A stretch of DNA of 50,897 bases from Mesorhizobium sp. dw_380. GTDB lineage: Bacteria; Pseudomonadota; Alphaproteobacteria; Rhizobiales; Rhizobiaceae. The notes under the pieces were generated by a model that saw only the letters and a list, made by a program, of their open reading frames with translations, did not search any database and had not been told where the DNA came from. This document shows positions 1-9,426 of this stretch, in pieces. How positions within the stretch are numbered: the stretch's first letter is position 1; every line of letters begins with the position of its first letter. The stretch covers positions 1-50,897 of the forward strand of contig NZ_JAFFIW010000046.1 of NCBI RefSeq assembly GCF_018588885.1, in the 5' to 3' direction. The translations under genes and the position numbers were made by a program.

Positions 1-398
1 GGGGGCGGTGTGCCGCTGTCGGTGGCGGGGCGACCACGCGTGTTGGGCGGGGGGGAGGGCGGCGGCGGGGGTGGGGGCGCGAGGGGGCCGCAGCGGCGCA
101 CTTGGCCGGCGTGTCGGGGCCGGGGCCGGTTTGAGCCTCGGTCCACGGCTTGCCGGCGGCGACGCGCTCGGACGGGGGGGGCTTGTCGAACTGGCGGGGC
201 CCGGCCGGGCGCAGGCGGCGCCGCTGGCGATGGTCTGGCGGCGCCGGCGCGTCCAGCCGCCGGCGCTGCGGCAATTGCTCGCCGCCGCTCGCGACACGCC
301 GGCTTCGTGAGACGCTCGAACCGGTTCAGGATGTGAATCGACGAACCGATCCAACGCCTTGTTTTAATTGGTCGCGCTCATTGCATAGCCTTCTACGT
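1..398. other. G-rich stretch without a supportable gene
   Basis: The first 300 bases are very rich in G on this strand, with runs of five to seven G and GGC/GGGG tracts. Open frames exist in all three forward phases but read as low-complexity Arg/Gly/Ala strings without recognisable domains. Composition becomes ordinary near 310. The boundary could be a degenerate region or poor sequence near a contig edge; this cannot be decided here. Confidence 0.5.
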
Positions 399-803
399 TC
401 AGGCGTTCGCCGTCATGTTCATCCATACGATTTCCCAAACATAGCCATCTGGGTCTTCAACGTGGCGGTTATACATGAAGCCAAGATCCTGTGCCGGGTT
501 GGGATCGGCGCGACCGCCCGCCGCAACAGCGCTGGTCAGCGTTGCATCGACGGCGTCGCGGTCATCGACAGTGAGGACGATCATAGCCTGGCTGTCGCGC
601 CGTGCGTCGCCGATTGGGCGCGTCGTGAATTCGCGGTAGTGGTCATGGGACAGCAGCATCACCCCGATGGTGTCCGAGAACATGAGCGAGGTGGATTTCT
701 CGCCCGAAAACTGCGGGTTCACAGTGCCGCCTAGCGCCACGTAGAACGCCGTCGACGCCGACAGGTCACGAACAGGCAGGTTCACGAAAATCATTTTGGA
801 CAT
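399..803 (-). CDS. VOC (glyoxalase/extradiol dioxygenase-like) family protein
   Basis: 134 residues, a normal length for a one-domain VOC protein. It begins MSKMIFVNLPVRDL, the typical first beta strand, followed by a helix with STAFYVALGG, and ends with the EDPDGYVWEI strand that usually carries the last metal-ligand Glu in this fold. VOC proteins bind a metal and act on small organic molecules as lyases, dioxygenases or sequestering proteins; the substrate here is unknown. It is divergent from a MarR regulator across about 108 bp containing a perfect palindrome, so MarR control is likely (inference). Confidence 0.85.
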   Translation of the reverse strand: MSKMIFVNLPVRDLSASTAFYVALGGTVNPQFSGEKSTSLMFSDTIGVMLLSHDHYREFTTRPIGDARRDSQAMIVLTVDDRDAVDATLTSAVAAGGRADPNPAQDLGFMYNRHVEDPDGYVWEIVWMNMTANA

Positions 804-865
804 CTATTTTTCCTTCTCCAGGGCTGAGTGCTGCGCTATTGTCTTCCTGTCATGTTAGTAGCTGC

Positions 866-891
866 AATGTATCTTAATGGCAAGATACATT
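866..891. promoter_or_regulatory. Perfect inverted repeat, probable MarR operator
   Basis: Ten-base arms AATGTATCTT and AAGATACATT separated by AATGGC form an uninterrupted dyad, 20 bp before the MarR start codon and 62 bp before the VOC start. Position, size and symmetry suit an autoregulatory MarR dimer site controlling both divergent genes. Binding itself is inferred. Confidence 0.7.
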
Positions 892-911
892 TTGTCGAGG
901 GAATATTTGCC

Positions 912-1394
912 ATGGATCGCGCCGAGGCCGCAGCTGAGGGATGGGCCCGCGAGCGTCCCGACCTTCCAATGTTACCTGTTGAAACTGTAGGTCGTCTGCT
1001 TGATGCCGCCGCCCGTGTGATCCGCGATCACATGAACCCGCTGCTCAAAGAAGCAGGCCTGAATGTAGGTGAGTTCGATGTGCTCACGCCACTCAGGCGC
1101 GCCGGTGAACCCTATATGCTTTCACCTACTCAGCTCTACGAATCGGCAATGATCTCCTCGGCCGGCATGACGAGCCGCCTGGACCGGCTGGAACGCGCCG
1201 GGCTGGTTGAACGCCGCCCCGATCCCAACGATCGGCGCGGCAAGCAAATTGCGCTAACGACCGGCGGCAAACGCGCGATAGACGATTTGATCGGTCCAAT
1301 GGTGGTGCTGGAAGAGCAATTAATCTCCGTGCTGACGCCGGCGGAGCAGGAAACTCTTAACGCTCTACTTAAGAAATTGCTCACCGGCCTCTAG
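912..1394 (+). CDS. MarR family transcriptional regulator
   Basis: 160 residues from ATG 912; an in-frame start at 828 exists but would run through the palindromic operator. The winged helix is clear: the recognition-helix region has SSAGMTSRLDRLERAGLV, followed by the wing ERRPDPNDRRGKQIALT, both hallmarks of MarR. N- and C-terminal helices would form the dimer interface. MarR proteins are usually ligand-released repressors of a neighbouring gene and of themselves; here the divergent VOC gene at 399-803 is the obvious target. The ligand cannot be predicted. Confidence 0.9.
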   Translation: MDRAEAAAEGWARERPDLPMLPVETVGRLLDAAARVIRDHMNPLLKEAGLNVGEFDVLTPLRRAGEPYMLSPTQLYESAMISSAGMTSRLDRLERAGLVERRPDPNDRRGKQIALTTGGKRAIDDLIGPMVVLEEQLISVLTPAEQETLNALLKKLLTGL

Positions 1395-1444
1395 GTTGCC
1401 TGCGTCAGCAGTCAACTCTTCCTCTGAATCAATGAGTCCTGACC

Positions 1445-2173
1445 CTAGACCAGCCGGTGGCCACCCTCGACATGCAGAGTCGTTCCGGTGGTGAAACCAT
1501 TGCCGATGAGGAAGGCAATGGCGTCGGCGATGTCCTCGGGCTGGCCGACCCTGCCGACGGGCAGCCGCTCCGCCATCGCAGCAAGCATCTCGGCCTTCCG
1601 GCCGCCGGCGACCTGCTCCCAGATCGTGGTGTCGACCCAGCCGGGCGAGACGGCGTTGACGCGGATCGGCGCGAGTTCGACGGCCAGCGCCCGCACCAGC
1701 CCTTCGAGCGCCGCATTGACGGCGGCGACGATGGAGCCGCGCGCTGCCGGCCGGTAGGCGGCGATGCCGGAGACGAAAGTCATCGAACCTCCAGGCGTAA
1801 GCTGTGGCGCACCATGCTTGGCGAGCAGCAGCGGGCCGAAGAGCTTGCTGTCGACCACGCGTTGCGCCGCCTCGAGATCAAGCTCCGGCAGGAGCCTGTA
1901 GGCGCCTTCGATATCGGCCGCGGTGCTGACGATGTGGTCAAGGGCGCCGATGCGCGCGAACATTGCCGCAACCTCGTCTTCCCGCGTGATGTCGACGACG
2001 GCCACGTCCATGTCGGCTGGATTGCTCAGCGCCTCGCGCGCCTGTTGCAGCTTCTGCTCGCCGCGCCCGGCGATGATGACCTTGGCGCCGGCTTCGATGC
2101 AACGCCGGGCAAGCGCCAGGCCCATGCCGGAGCCGCCGCCGACGATCAGGATTTTCTGATTTGAGATGTTCAT
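1445..2173 (-). CDS. SDR-fold oxidoreductase-like protein lacking the YxxxK motif
   Basis: 242 residues from ATG 2173; a start 30 bp upstream (2203) is also open. The N-terminal Rossmann motif is GGGSGMG, and the C-terminal half has the family signature NAVSPGWV. The strand with the catalytic Ser is present (FVSG), but at the place of YSASKAALEG the protein reads VAAVNAALEG, so both catalytic Tyr and Lys appear replaced. Atypical SDRs of the Lin1944-like type are known to lack these residues, so it may bind NAD(P) without classical dehydrogenase activity. No operon partner is evident; the next gene on this strand is a pseudogene upstream. Confidence 0.8.
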   Translation of the reverse strand: MNISNQKILIVGGGSGMGLALARRCIEAGAKVIIAGRGEQKLQQAREALSNPADMDVAVVDITREDEVAAMFARIGALDHIVSTAADIEGAYRLLPELDLEAAQRVVDSKLFGPLLLAKHGAPQLTPGGSMTFVSGIAAYRPAARGSIVAAVNAALEGLVRALAVELAPIRVNAVSPGWVDTTIWEQVAGGRKAEMLAAMAERLPVGRVGQPEDIADAIAFLIGNGFTTGTTLHVEGGHRLV

Positions 2174-2301
2174 AACCGCTCTGCCTTTGCTGGATTGGAA
2201 CAAGGGCAGGGATTGGCAGGTCAGGGCGCCAAGGGAAAACGGAAGAAACCGATGGTGTCATCGGAGATGCCGATGGTCGCGCCGCGCAGGCGCCGCCTCG
2301 C

Positions 2302-2499
2302 TCAACGCGCCTTGTCCCTGAGGAAGACATGGATGTCCATCGGGTCGGTCGGCCCGGTCTCGACCACCATGGCAAGGTCGACGGCGCCATCGCCGTTGAA
2401 GTCACCGGTGACCGCGGTGATGATCTTCTAGGTTTCGATCGGTTCGGCGAACGCCATGGTGGGGAGCAGGAGAGCAAGAGCGAACAGCAGGGATCGCAT
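2302..2499 (-). pseudogene. Broken duplicate of the neighbouring secreted NGDG-repeat protein
   Basis: From ATG 2499 the frame reads an intact signal peptide MRSLLFALALLLPTMAFA and EPIET, then TAG at 2428-2430 where the paralogue at 2615-3226 has CAG (Gln). Beyond the stop the same frame continues with FNGDGAVDLAMVVETGP and IHVFLRDK, closely matching the paralogue, and ends at TGA 2302-2304. The copy therefore carries a nonsense mutation and lacks the last two thirds. It is a tandem duplication followed by decay. Confidence 0.8.
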
Positions 2500-2614
2500 G
2501 GCATTTTCCGAGGGTGGGAGAAAAACGGCGTCCGAACAGGACCATGGCAAGCCTCGCGGGATTTTTACAGCAGGGGGCGCCGCCGCGCGCTGCGGACGCG
2601 AAGCGCGAGGCTGC

Positions 2615-3226
2615 TCACTCCCCGCAATCGGTAAAGCTGGCCCCGCTGTCCCACTCGGCGAGCGGGATGACCTTGCCTTCCACCGCCACCGTCCTGTGCA
2701 CACTGGTGCCATCCGGCTGCATCTTGCTGCTTTTGCCCTTGCCGGTCAGCAGATTGTAGTCGCAGTCGCTGGCGACATTGTCCTTCATGTAGTTGTGATA
2801 GTCATAGGCAAAGCCGGCGACGACGAAGGCATCGTTGCGCCAGGCGATTGTCAGCGTCTGGTCGGTCCGCGCGCCATTGGTCGGTATCCCCGGTATGTAG
2901 AGCTTGATCGAGCCGTTTGGCAGCGCGGTCAGCTCCGGCTCGATGTAGGACGCCTCGTAGCCCGGCCGGTCGTAGCCGTTCCATTCGCCATACATCTGCT
3001 CCTGCACAATGCCGGCAGGCTTGAGAAAATTGTGATCCTTGTCCCTGAGGAAAAAATGCATGTCCATGGCAACGCCGGGTTCTGTCTCGACGATCATCGC
3101 CAGGTCGATGGCACCGTCGCCGTTCCAGTCGCCGGCGGCTGCGCTGATGATTTTTTGGGTTTCGATCGGTTCGGCGAGGGCGGTTGTGGGGAGCGCGAGG
3201 GCAAAGGCGAGGAGCAGAAATCTCAT
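2615..3226 (-). CDS. Secreted hypothetical protein with an NGDG (FG-GAP/EF-like) motif
   Basis: 203 residues from ATG 3226, which begins a clean Sec signal peptide MRFLLLAFALALPTTALA cut before EPIET. The mature part starts with GDWNGDGAIDLAMIVE, a DxNxDGxxD calcium-loop-like motif as in FG-GAP/VCBS repeats, followed by a beta-rich region and a cysteine pair near the end (ASDCDY and SFTDCGE). It is probably periplasmic or secreted. Function is unknown. A truncated copy lies directly downstream at 2302-2499, so the locus has undergone tandem duplication. Confidence 0.7.
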   Translation of the reverse strand: MRFLLLAFALALPTTALAEPIETQKIISAAAGDWNGDGAIDLAMIVETEPGVAMDMHFFLRDKDHNFLKPAGIVQEQMYGEWNGYDRPGYEASYIEPELTALPNGSIKLYIPGIPTNGARTDQTLTIAWRNDAFVVAGFAYDYHNYMKDNVASDCDYNLLTGKGKSSKMQPDGTSVHRTVAVEGKVIPLAEWDSGASFTDCGE

Positions 3227-3322
3227 GGCGTGTCCCCCGAGTGCGGCACCCGCTGTGGTACAGCACAGCACGGGGAGGCGCCAGCGCTTCCCCTTCTCGC
3301 CGCAGGGAGAGGGCAAGCTGCT

Positions 3323-3424
3323 AGAGCAGTTCACCGTTCCATGGAAACGGCAAACTGCTCTAACTCTTTGTTTTGACGCAATTCCGGACGGAAAACCGTT
3401 TCACACTTTTCCTGGAATTGCGCT
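3323..3424. repeat. Rhizobial palindromic intergenic repeat, two hairpin units
   Basis: Unit 1 (3323-3361) is a long imperfect hairpin with arms AGAGCAGTT and AACTGCTCT and an inner CCGTT/AACGG stem. Unit 2 (3371-3424) begins TTTTGACGCAATTCCGG and ends TTTTCCTGGAATTGC, whose ends pair. Unit 2 recurs at 28685-28796 (twice) and, inverted, at 42930-42973; unit 1 has a relative at 42989-43025. It lies just 3' of the VOC gene on the minus strand and may end its transcript. Confidence 0.8.
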
Positions 3425-3773
3425 AGTCGCGTTCCGCGCTGGCAAACACCACCAGGTTCCCGTCGGGATCGCGCATCCGCATGATCCAGAAATTGTCCGC
3501 TTCCTCGATCGCACCCGGCTCGAGGCCGGCATTCACCAGTCGCTGCCGCTCTGGCGCCAGCGGCAGCACGCCGAGCGTCAGCGTGGAGGTGCCGGCCTTG
3601 TCCTTGTCCTCGAAGAGCTGCACCTCGGCGCTTTCGGTGAATTGCCATTCGGCCAGGCCCGGCATCGGCCGGCGCAGCGGCGGCTTGCCGAAGAGTTTCT
3701 CGTACCAGTCGATGCTGGCCTCGAGGTCGGAGCAGCTGACATGGGCGAAAACGGTCTGGATCGCCATCGGCAT
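3423..3773 (-). CDS. VOC family protein
   Basis: 116 residues; MPMAIQTVFAHVSCSDLEAS is the usual VOC opening strand and helix, with IDWYEKLFGKPP following, and the C-terminal strand RDPDGNLVVFAS. A start two codons later (MAIQ) is equally possible. Belongs to the bleomycin-resistance/glyoxalase-like group of small metal-binding or ligand-binding proteins. The typical N-terminal metal ligand His/Glu positions are partly present (AHVSC). No neighbour suggests a substrate. Confidence 0.85.
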   Translation of the reverse strand: MPMAIQTVFAHVSCSDLEASIDWYEKLFGKPPLRRPMPGLAEWQFTESAEVQLFEDKDKAGTSTLTLGVLPLAPERQRLVNAGLEPGAIEEADNFWIMRMRDPDGNLVVFASAERD

Positions 3774-3954
3774 CCTCCACGGAGCGGTTGCACTGAAGCG
3801 GGAACGCGGCGATGGATGGTGCGTTCCGTTGCTTGGCTTGGTGCGTCTGCTGACGAAAACTGACAGCTGGCAACACTAAGATACGGGAATGCTACGATGC
3901 CGGAGGCAAGATGACAGCGACGCCAGCGAAAACACAGAGCGGGCAGAGTGGCTG

Positions 3955-4554
3955 ATGGCGCCGGTCAAGGTCGATCCCGACAAAGTCCGGGAATTCCCCG
4001 ACGCGGCGAGCTTCTATGCCTGGCTCGGAAAGCACCACGCCACGGAAACCGAAGTCTGGATCAAGATGCACAAGGTGGGGTCTGGGCTGAAGTCGATCAC
4101 GCCGAAGGAAGCGATCGACGTCGTGCTGTGCTTCGGCTGGATCGACGCGGTGCGCAAGGGGCTGGACGAGAACAGCTTCCTGCAGCGCTACACGCCGCGC
4201 GGCAAAAAGAGCATCTGGAGCAAGATCAACATCGACAATGTCGCGCGGCTGGTCGAGGAGGGCCGCATGACCGAGCATGGCTTAAAACAGGTCGAGGCAG
4301 CCAAGGCCGACGGGCGCTGGGCGCGGGCCTATGGCAGCGGCAAGGAGATGAAGATCCCTAGCGATCTGCAGGCGGCGATCGACGCCGAACCCGAGGCGAA
4401 GGCGATGCTGGAAGAACTCAGCGCGCAGAACCGCTTCTCGCTCGCCTTTCGCGTCCACAACATGAAGACCGAGGCCGGCCGCAAGAAGAAGATCGAAACC
4501 TTCGTCGCGATGCTGAAGCGCGGCGAGACGATCTATCCGCAGGGCAAGAAATAG
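3955..4554 (+). CDS. YdeI/OmpD-associated family protein
   Basis: 199 residues from ATG 3955. Recognisable family features are the N-terminal FPDAASFYAWLGKHH segment, VWIKMHKVGSG, the conserved EAIDVVLCFGWIDAVRKGLDENSFLQRYTPR block rendered here in part as CFGWIDAVRKGLDE and YTPRGKKSIWSKIN, and the C-terminal Lys/Arg-rich AGRKKKIETFVAML. The family includes proteins linked to bacteriocin or peptide tolerance, but the biochemical role is unknown. An upstream in-frame start at 3889 is less likely because family similarity begins at MAPVKVDPDKV. Confidence 0.85.
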   Translation: MAPVKVDPDKVREFPDAASFYAWLGKHHATETEVWIKMHKVGSGLKSITPKEAIDVVLCFGWIDAVRKGLDENSFLQRYTPRGKKSIWSKINIDNVARLVEEGRMTEHGLKQVEAAKADGRWARAYGSGKEMKIPSDLQAAIDAEPEAKAMLEELSAQNRFSLAFRVHNMKTEAGRKKKIETFVAMLKRGETIYPQGKK

Positions 4555-4591
4555 CATTCAGGCACCCGCTCGGACATGTCGGCGCTTGAAC

Positions 4592-4623
4592 GCCCCCCTC
4601 TGTCCTGCCGGACAGAGGGGGGC
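4592..4623. terminator. Perfect 14-bp hairpin between convergent genes
   Basis: GCCCCCCTCTGTCC and GGACAGAGGGGGGC form a perfect stem with loop TGCC. It sits between the end of the YdeI-like gene (4554) and the end of the minus-strand gene at 4643. There is no T-run on either side, so it is a possible bidirectional terminator or transcript-stabilising hairpin rather than a textbook intrinsic terminator. Confidence 0.6.
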
Positions 4624-4642
4624 GCCACGGAGTGCTATGCTG

Positions 4643-4951
4643 TCACTGATCGAGGTCGACCGGTGTTACGCCCAGAAGCTTCAGGGCGTTGGCGTAGCTG
4701 CGGATGCCTTGCGCCTGCTTGCGCTCGGCACAGAACCGGCTTGCCTTGTCCTGGAGTGCCCTTGCCTGCGCGATCTCGCTCGCACTGGCACCGGGGGCGG
4801 CCTTGGTCTGGATGGCCCCGTCGAGTTGAAGACCGAGCCGGCTGCAATATTCGCTCCGGGTGACCGCCGCTTCCGCGCCCGACGGCGCGACCGCAAGCAT
4901 GGCGAGTGAAATGCCGGTCAGGGCACCCATCCATCCGGTCGAACGTTGCAT
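4643..4951 (-). CDS. Small exported hypothetical protein
   Basis: 102 residues from ATG 4951 (MQRSTGWMGALTG), with AAAGAG about ten bases upstream as ribosome site; ATG 4960 is in frame but too close to it. A Sec signal peptide ends near SGAEA. The mature part is helical, with two cysteines (EYCSRLG and RFCAERKQAQG) that may form a disulphide. No known family is recognised. Its upstream region and first dozen codons resemble a second locus at 38115-38266. Confidence 0.65.
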   Translation of the reverse strand: MQRSTGWMGALTGISLAMLAVAPSGAEAAVTRSEYCSRLGLQLDGAIQTKAAPGASASEIAQARALQDKASRFCAERKQAQGIRSYANALKLLGVTPVDLDQ

Positions 4952-5067
4952 TACAGGCATATCTCTTTGTGTCGTGTGGCGACCGCTGGCCGCCGCGGGG
5001 CGGTTATCGCAGACGATCTTTTCGCCAGTTTTTCCGGTGTGTTGAATCTTGTTTCTGGAGTGTGTCT
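4926..5067 (-). repeat. Leader repeat, copy 1 (with copy 2 at 38115-38266)
   Basis: Read on the minus strand, this segment covers the first codons of the gene ending at 4643 and about 115 bp upstream. Shared blocks with copy 2 include GGATGGATGGG at the start codon region, CGCGGCGG, and a 20-base block over GAAAAACTGGCGAAAAGATC followed by AACAAGATTCAACA-like A/T-rich sequence. Spacing is nearly preserved. Both copies lie directly ahead of minus-strand ATG-CAA-CG starts, so this looks like a mobilised promoter/5' region. Confidence 0.65.
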
Positions 5068-5073
5068 GGCTCT

Positions 5074-5205
5074 TACCCTCCCCCTCGTGGGGAGGGTCGC
5101 TCCGCGCAGCGGAGCGGGGTGGGGGCAGCGCCGCACCCCCACCCCGTCTCGCCGGTGTTGCTTCGCAACGCCGGTTCGCCGACCCTCCCCACAAGGGGGA
5201 GGGTA
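5074..5205. repeat. Palindromic CTCCCC...GGGGAG intergenic repeat
   Basis: Outer arms TACCCTCCCC and GGGGGAGGGTA flank inner inverted blocks, including CGCTCCGCGCAGCGGAGCG and GGTGGGGG/CACCCCCACC. The same family occurs at about 28990-29155 and 50651-50897, differently arranged. Such modules are widespread between rhizobial genes; they fold into long cruciforms and have no coding content. Confidence 0.85.
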
Positions 5206-5294
5206 AAAGCGCTGCGGCGCTTCTGCCTCTTCCCCCCGTGCCATCCTTCGCGTAAGGCGCCGGGCAAATCCTTTCAGCGCAGTCCGGAAAACGC

Positions 5295-6917
<1,623 letters not shown>

Positions 6918-6919
6918 TT

Positions 6920-7360
6920 TTACTTCACCGTGATGCTCATCCCACTGAGATCGGCGTTGACCTGCATGCCCACCTGTCTGCCTGTGAGTTGGAGCTGGGC
7001 GCCCTTGTCATTGGTCATGACGATCACCTGGGCGCCTCTGCCGAGCGCACCGCCACCGCCCGCCGCGCCGTATACGCCCGTCACATCCCGGGCGCGCCTG
7101 ATGTGGCGCACGGTGCCTTGGAAATAGGTCTTGGAAACGCCAAAGGCGAGGCCGCCCGAGATGCCGCCGACCGAGATGGGATAGCGGCGACCGTGGAAGG
7201 TCAGCGTGCCTTCGCCTCCGGAACCGCCGACGAAGAAGGCGGCCTTGTAAACGGCGAAGCTGATCTTGCCGCTGTCGGCATGCGCGGCGCTGGCAACACT
7301 GGCGCCCGCGATGGCCATGGCGGCAACCGCGATTGATCGGAATCCGGACGAAATGTTCAT
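6920..7360 (-). CDS. Exported glycine-rich hypothetical protein (EipA/DUF1134-like pattern)
   Basis: 146 residues. A Sec signal peptide (MNISSGFRSIAVAAMAIAGASVASAAHA) is followed by a beta-rich, glycine-rich domain: GGSGGEGTLTFHGRRYPISV, GGISGGLAFG, then GVYGAAGGGGALGRGA and a final NADLSGMSITVK strand. The order of a GxGTLxFxGRxYP strand, a tryptophan-poor glycine sheet and an L-G-M strand recalls the DUF1134/EipA envelope family, but this is a remote pattern match only. Convergent with the ABC-F gene. Confidence 0.7.
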   Translation of the reverse strand: MNISSGFRSIAVAAMAIAGASVASAAHADSGKISFAVYKAAFFVGGSGGEGTLTFHGRRYPISVGGISGGLAFGVSKTYFQGTVRHIRRARDVTGVYGAAGGGGALGRGAQVIVMTNDKGAQLQLTGRQVGMQVNADLSGMSITVK

Positions 7361-7599
7361 GATGAAAGCTCCTCAAGGTTGGCGCTTTGCCGGCCGGGGT
7401 CAGCGTTGGATCAACGTTACAACTGAACAGTCTCGCCCGTCATTTGTTCCAGGTAGGCGGTCTGAATCTGGCTGTGGGAAGACCACGGCGAATGGCCGTT
7501 TTGACGGCCAGCCGTATCGGACCTGGCTCATCGATGCGGTCTCTTTGTGGAGACCAGAGTTCTGTGTACTCTCCACATGATTGCGGGAAGGGTTCGGGA

Positions 7600-8055
7600 T
7601 TGAGATTTGCGAGAATTGCAATGTCCGCATTGGCCGCGACGGTGGCTGGATGCGCGACCTCTCCGGTCGACTATGGCGCGTCGCTTTCGCAGCAAGACCA
7701 GAAATGGGCGTCGCCGCAATGCCAGCAGGCCCGCGCGGAGGCTTCGGACTACGAGGTTCGCGAAAAACAGCACCCGGGCTGGGAATTCGCAGCACTTGGC
7801 CCCTACGGACTGGGCATCATAGCGGCCACCAAGGAGCACGAGCAGAAGCAACGAAAACTGTTCGCCCGCACCGTGCACCTGCAATGCTCAAGCCTGCCGC
7901 TGCCGAAGGAGCTGGAGGGCGATCCGAGCCCGCGGATGCCAATCGGGGGAAATACCCGTAGCAGCCGTTTTTTCCGCGCGAAGCGGAGTGCCCAGCCTCC
8001 TCCGCCCGCCGTTGCGGCGTGGAGACCGTCAGCTGAGTGGCGAAAGCGCGCTTGA
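7600..8055 (+). CDS. Small putative lipoprotein with TTG start
   Basis: 151 residues if it starts at TTG 7600, eight bases after GGGAAGGG, a good ribosome site. The first ATG in frame (7621) would cut the signal peptide short. The start gives LRFARIAMSALAATVAGC, a lipoprotein signal with lipobox VAGC, followed by ATSPVDYG. The mature part is polar with CQQAR and a cysteine in LQCSSLPLPKEL; the last 35 residues become proline/arginine-rich and could be read-through after a lost stop. No family recognised. Confidence 0.6.
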   Translation: MRFARIAMSALAATVAGCATSPVDYGASLSQQDQKWASPQCQQARAEASDYEVREKQHPGWEFAALGPYGLGIIAATKEHEQKQRKLFARTVHLQCSSLPLPKELEGDPSPRMPIGGNTRSSRFFRAKRSAQPPPPAVAAWRPSAEWRKRA

Positions 8056-8224
8056 AGGCAGGCCGTACTTCGCCTGAGGTCAAACTGCGGGAAATCCATG
8101 CAAAAGCTGTATGGAAGCGAGAAGGGCGAGAAGCCGTTCTGAGATTAGACTGGTACAATCACTATTGGTCCAGCGATGGCGAGGGCCAGCCGCCCTCGCC
8201 ATCGGACGAACGGTGATGGGCAAG

Positions 8225-9355
8225 CTAGCGCGCCTTGTTCAGTTCGAATTCGCTCAGCACCCGCTCGTTGGGATCGATCAGACCCAAATTCTTTACAACG
8301 CGGAATCGACCGCCCTGCGCCTGCGCGATGTACATGTTCATGCGGACATGGTGCTGGCCGGGAACCATTTCGGCCGGGCCGCCCGGGCCCTCGCTGATCC
8401 GAGCGTGATCGAGCGCTCGGATGACCGCGTCGCGCTCGACCGTGCCTGCTTCGTTCACCGCCGCTTCCCACATTTTGATCGCGCGGTAGTGGCCGGTGCA
8501 GCCGCTGCCCGCGGTCAACATAGCGCTGCCGGGGAACCGGTCCTTGTAGCGACGCAATAGCGCTCGGCCAAACGGATCGTCGAGTTCCTGATAGTAGTCG
8601 AGGCAGCTGTAGAGGCCCTCGATCTGCTCCGACGGAACGAGATTGAAGAAGTTCTCGTCGAAGTAGGTGCAGATGATCTTGCCGCCCCGCTTGCCGAAAT
8701 CGGCCTTGTGCAGTTCGTCGAGGAACGGCGTCAAGCCTGGTGGAACGAGGGTGTTGAATACGACCTCGGCGCCGCTTGCCATGATCTGCCGCACCGTGTG
8801 CCGGAAATCGATGGTATCGAGCGGAAAATACTCCTCACCGACGATCTCGCCGCCATTGGCGCGCACCACCCGGCTGGCCGCCTTGTTCAGCAGATGGGGC
8901 CAGATGTAGTCGGCCGACGGCAGGTAGAATTTCTTCGCCCCGGTGGTATTTATGAACCATGGGATAAGCGGCTCGACCTGCTGTGCGGGCACGGGCCCGG
9001 TGCAGAAGATCAGGGGATCGTTTTCCTGCCCCTCGTACTGCTCGGTGTAGATGTAGAGCGTCCTGCCGCGCGTCACCGCCTCGCTCTTGATGGCCTGGCG
9101 GGTCGAACTGTAGATGCCGCCGATGACAACATCGACCTTGTCGACGTCGATCAGTTTCGCTGCCCTTGCCTTGGCGACGCCATCGACGGTTTCGCCGTCC
9201 TCGATGACAAGCTTCAGCGGCCGACCGAGCAAGCCGCCCCCGGTGTTGATATCGTCGACGAGCATGGTGGCGAGGTTCGCATTGGCGATGCCCATGAAAG
9301 ACAATGGGCCAGTGAGTTCGGCAATAAGGCCGATCTTGATGGGTTTCGTATCCAT
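8225..9355 (-). CDS. Periplasmic-binding-fold ligand sensor without signal peptide (AmiC-like)
   Basis: 376 residues from ATG 9355, preceded by GGAGAAATCAA. It starts directly with KPIKIGLIAELTGPLSFMG, the first strand of a type-1 periplasmic-binding fold, and carries ANLATMLVDDINTGGGLLGRP and VDVVIGGIYSSTRQAIKS, typical of the AmiC/urea/branched-chain group. A signal peptide or lipobox is absent, so it should stay in the cytoplasm. AmiC of Pseudomonas works this way as an amide sensor. No permease or ATPase genes are adjacent; upstream on the same strand are a 90-aa gene and an HD/LuxR regulator, which suggests signalling rather than transport (inference). Confidence 0.85.
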   Translation of the reverse strand: MDTKPIKIGLIAELTGPLSFMGIANANLATMLVDDINTGGGLLGRPLKLVIEDGETVDGVAKARAAKLIDVDKVDVVIGGIYSSTRQAIKSEAVTRGRTLYIYTEQYEGQENDPLIFCTGPVPAQQVEPLIPWFINTTGAKKFYLPSADYIWPHLLNKAASRVVRANGGEIVGEEYFPLDTIDFRHTVRQIMASGAEVVFNTLVPPGLTPFLDELHKADFGKRGGKIICTYFDENFFNLVPSEQIEGLYSCLDYYQELDDPFGRALLRRYKDRFPGSAMLTAGSGCTGHYRAIKMWEAAVNEAGTVERDAVIRALDHARISEGPGGPAEMVPGQHHVRMNMYIAQAQGGRFRVVKNLGLIDPNERVLSEFELNKAR

Positions 9356-9426
9356 TTGATTTCTCCAATCTCTGGGTTCATTGGGCGCGCCGCCGCCGGG
9401 CGGCGGGCGGCGCTCAGCGCGGGACC

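Noticed and set aside
5074..5205. Possible CRISPR array in the repetitive intergenic regions (also 28965-29160 and 50651-50897)
   Set aside because: Repeats are palindromic modules of varied order with no regular spacer length and no cas genes.
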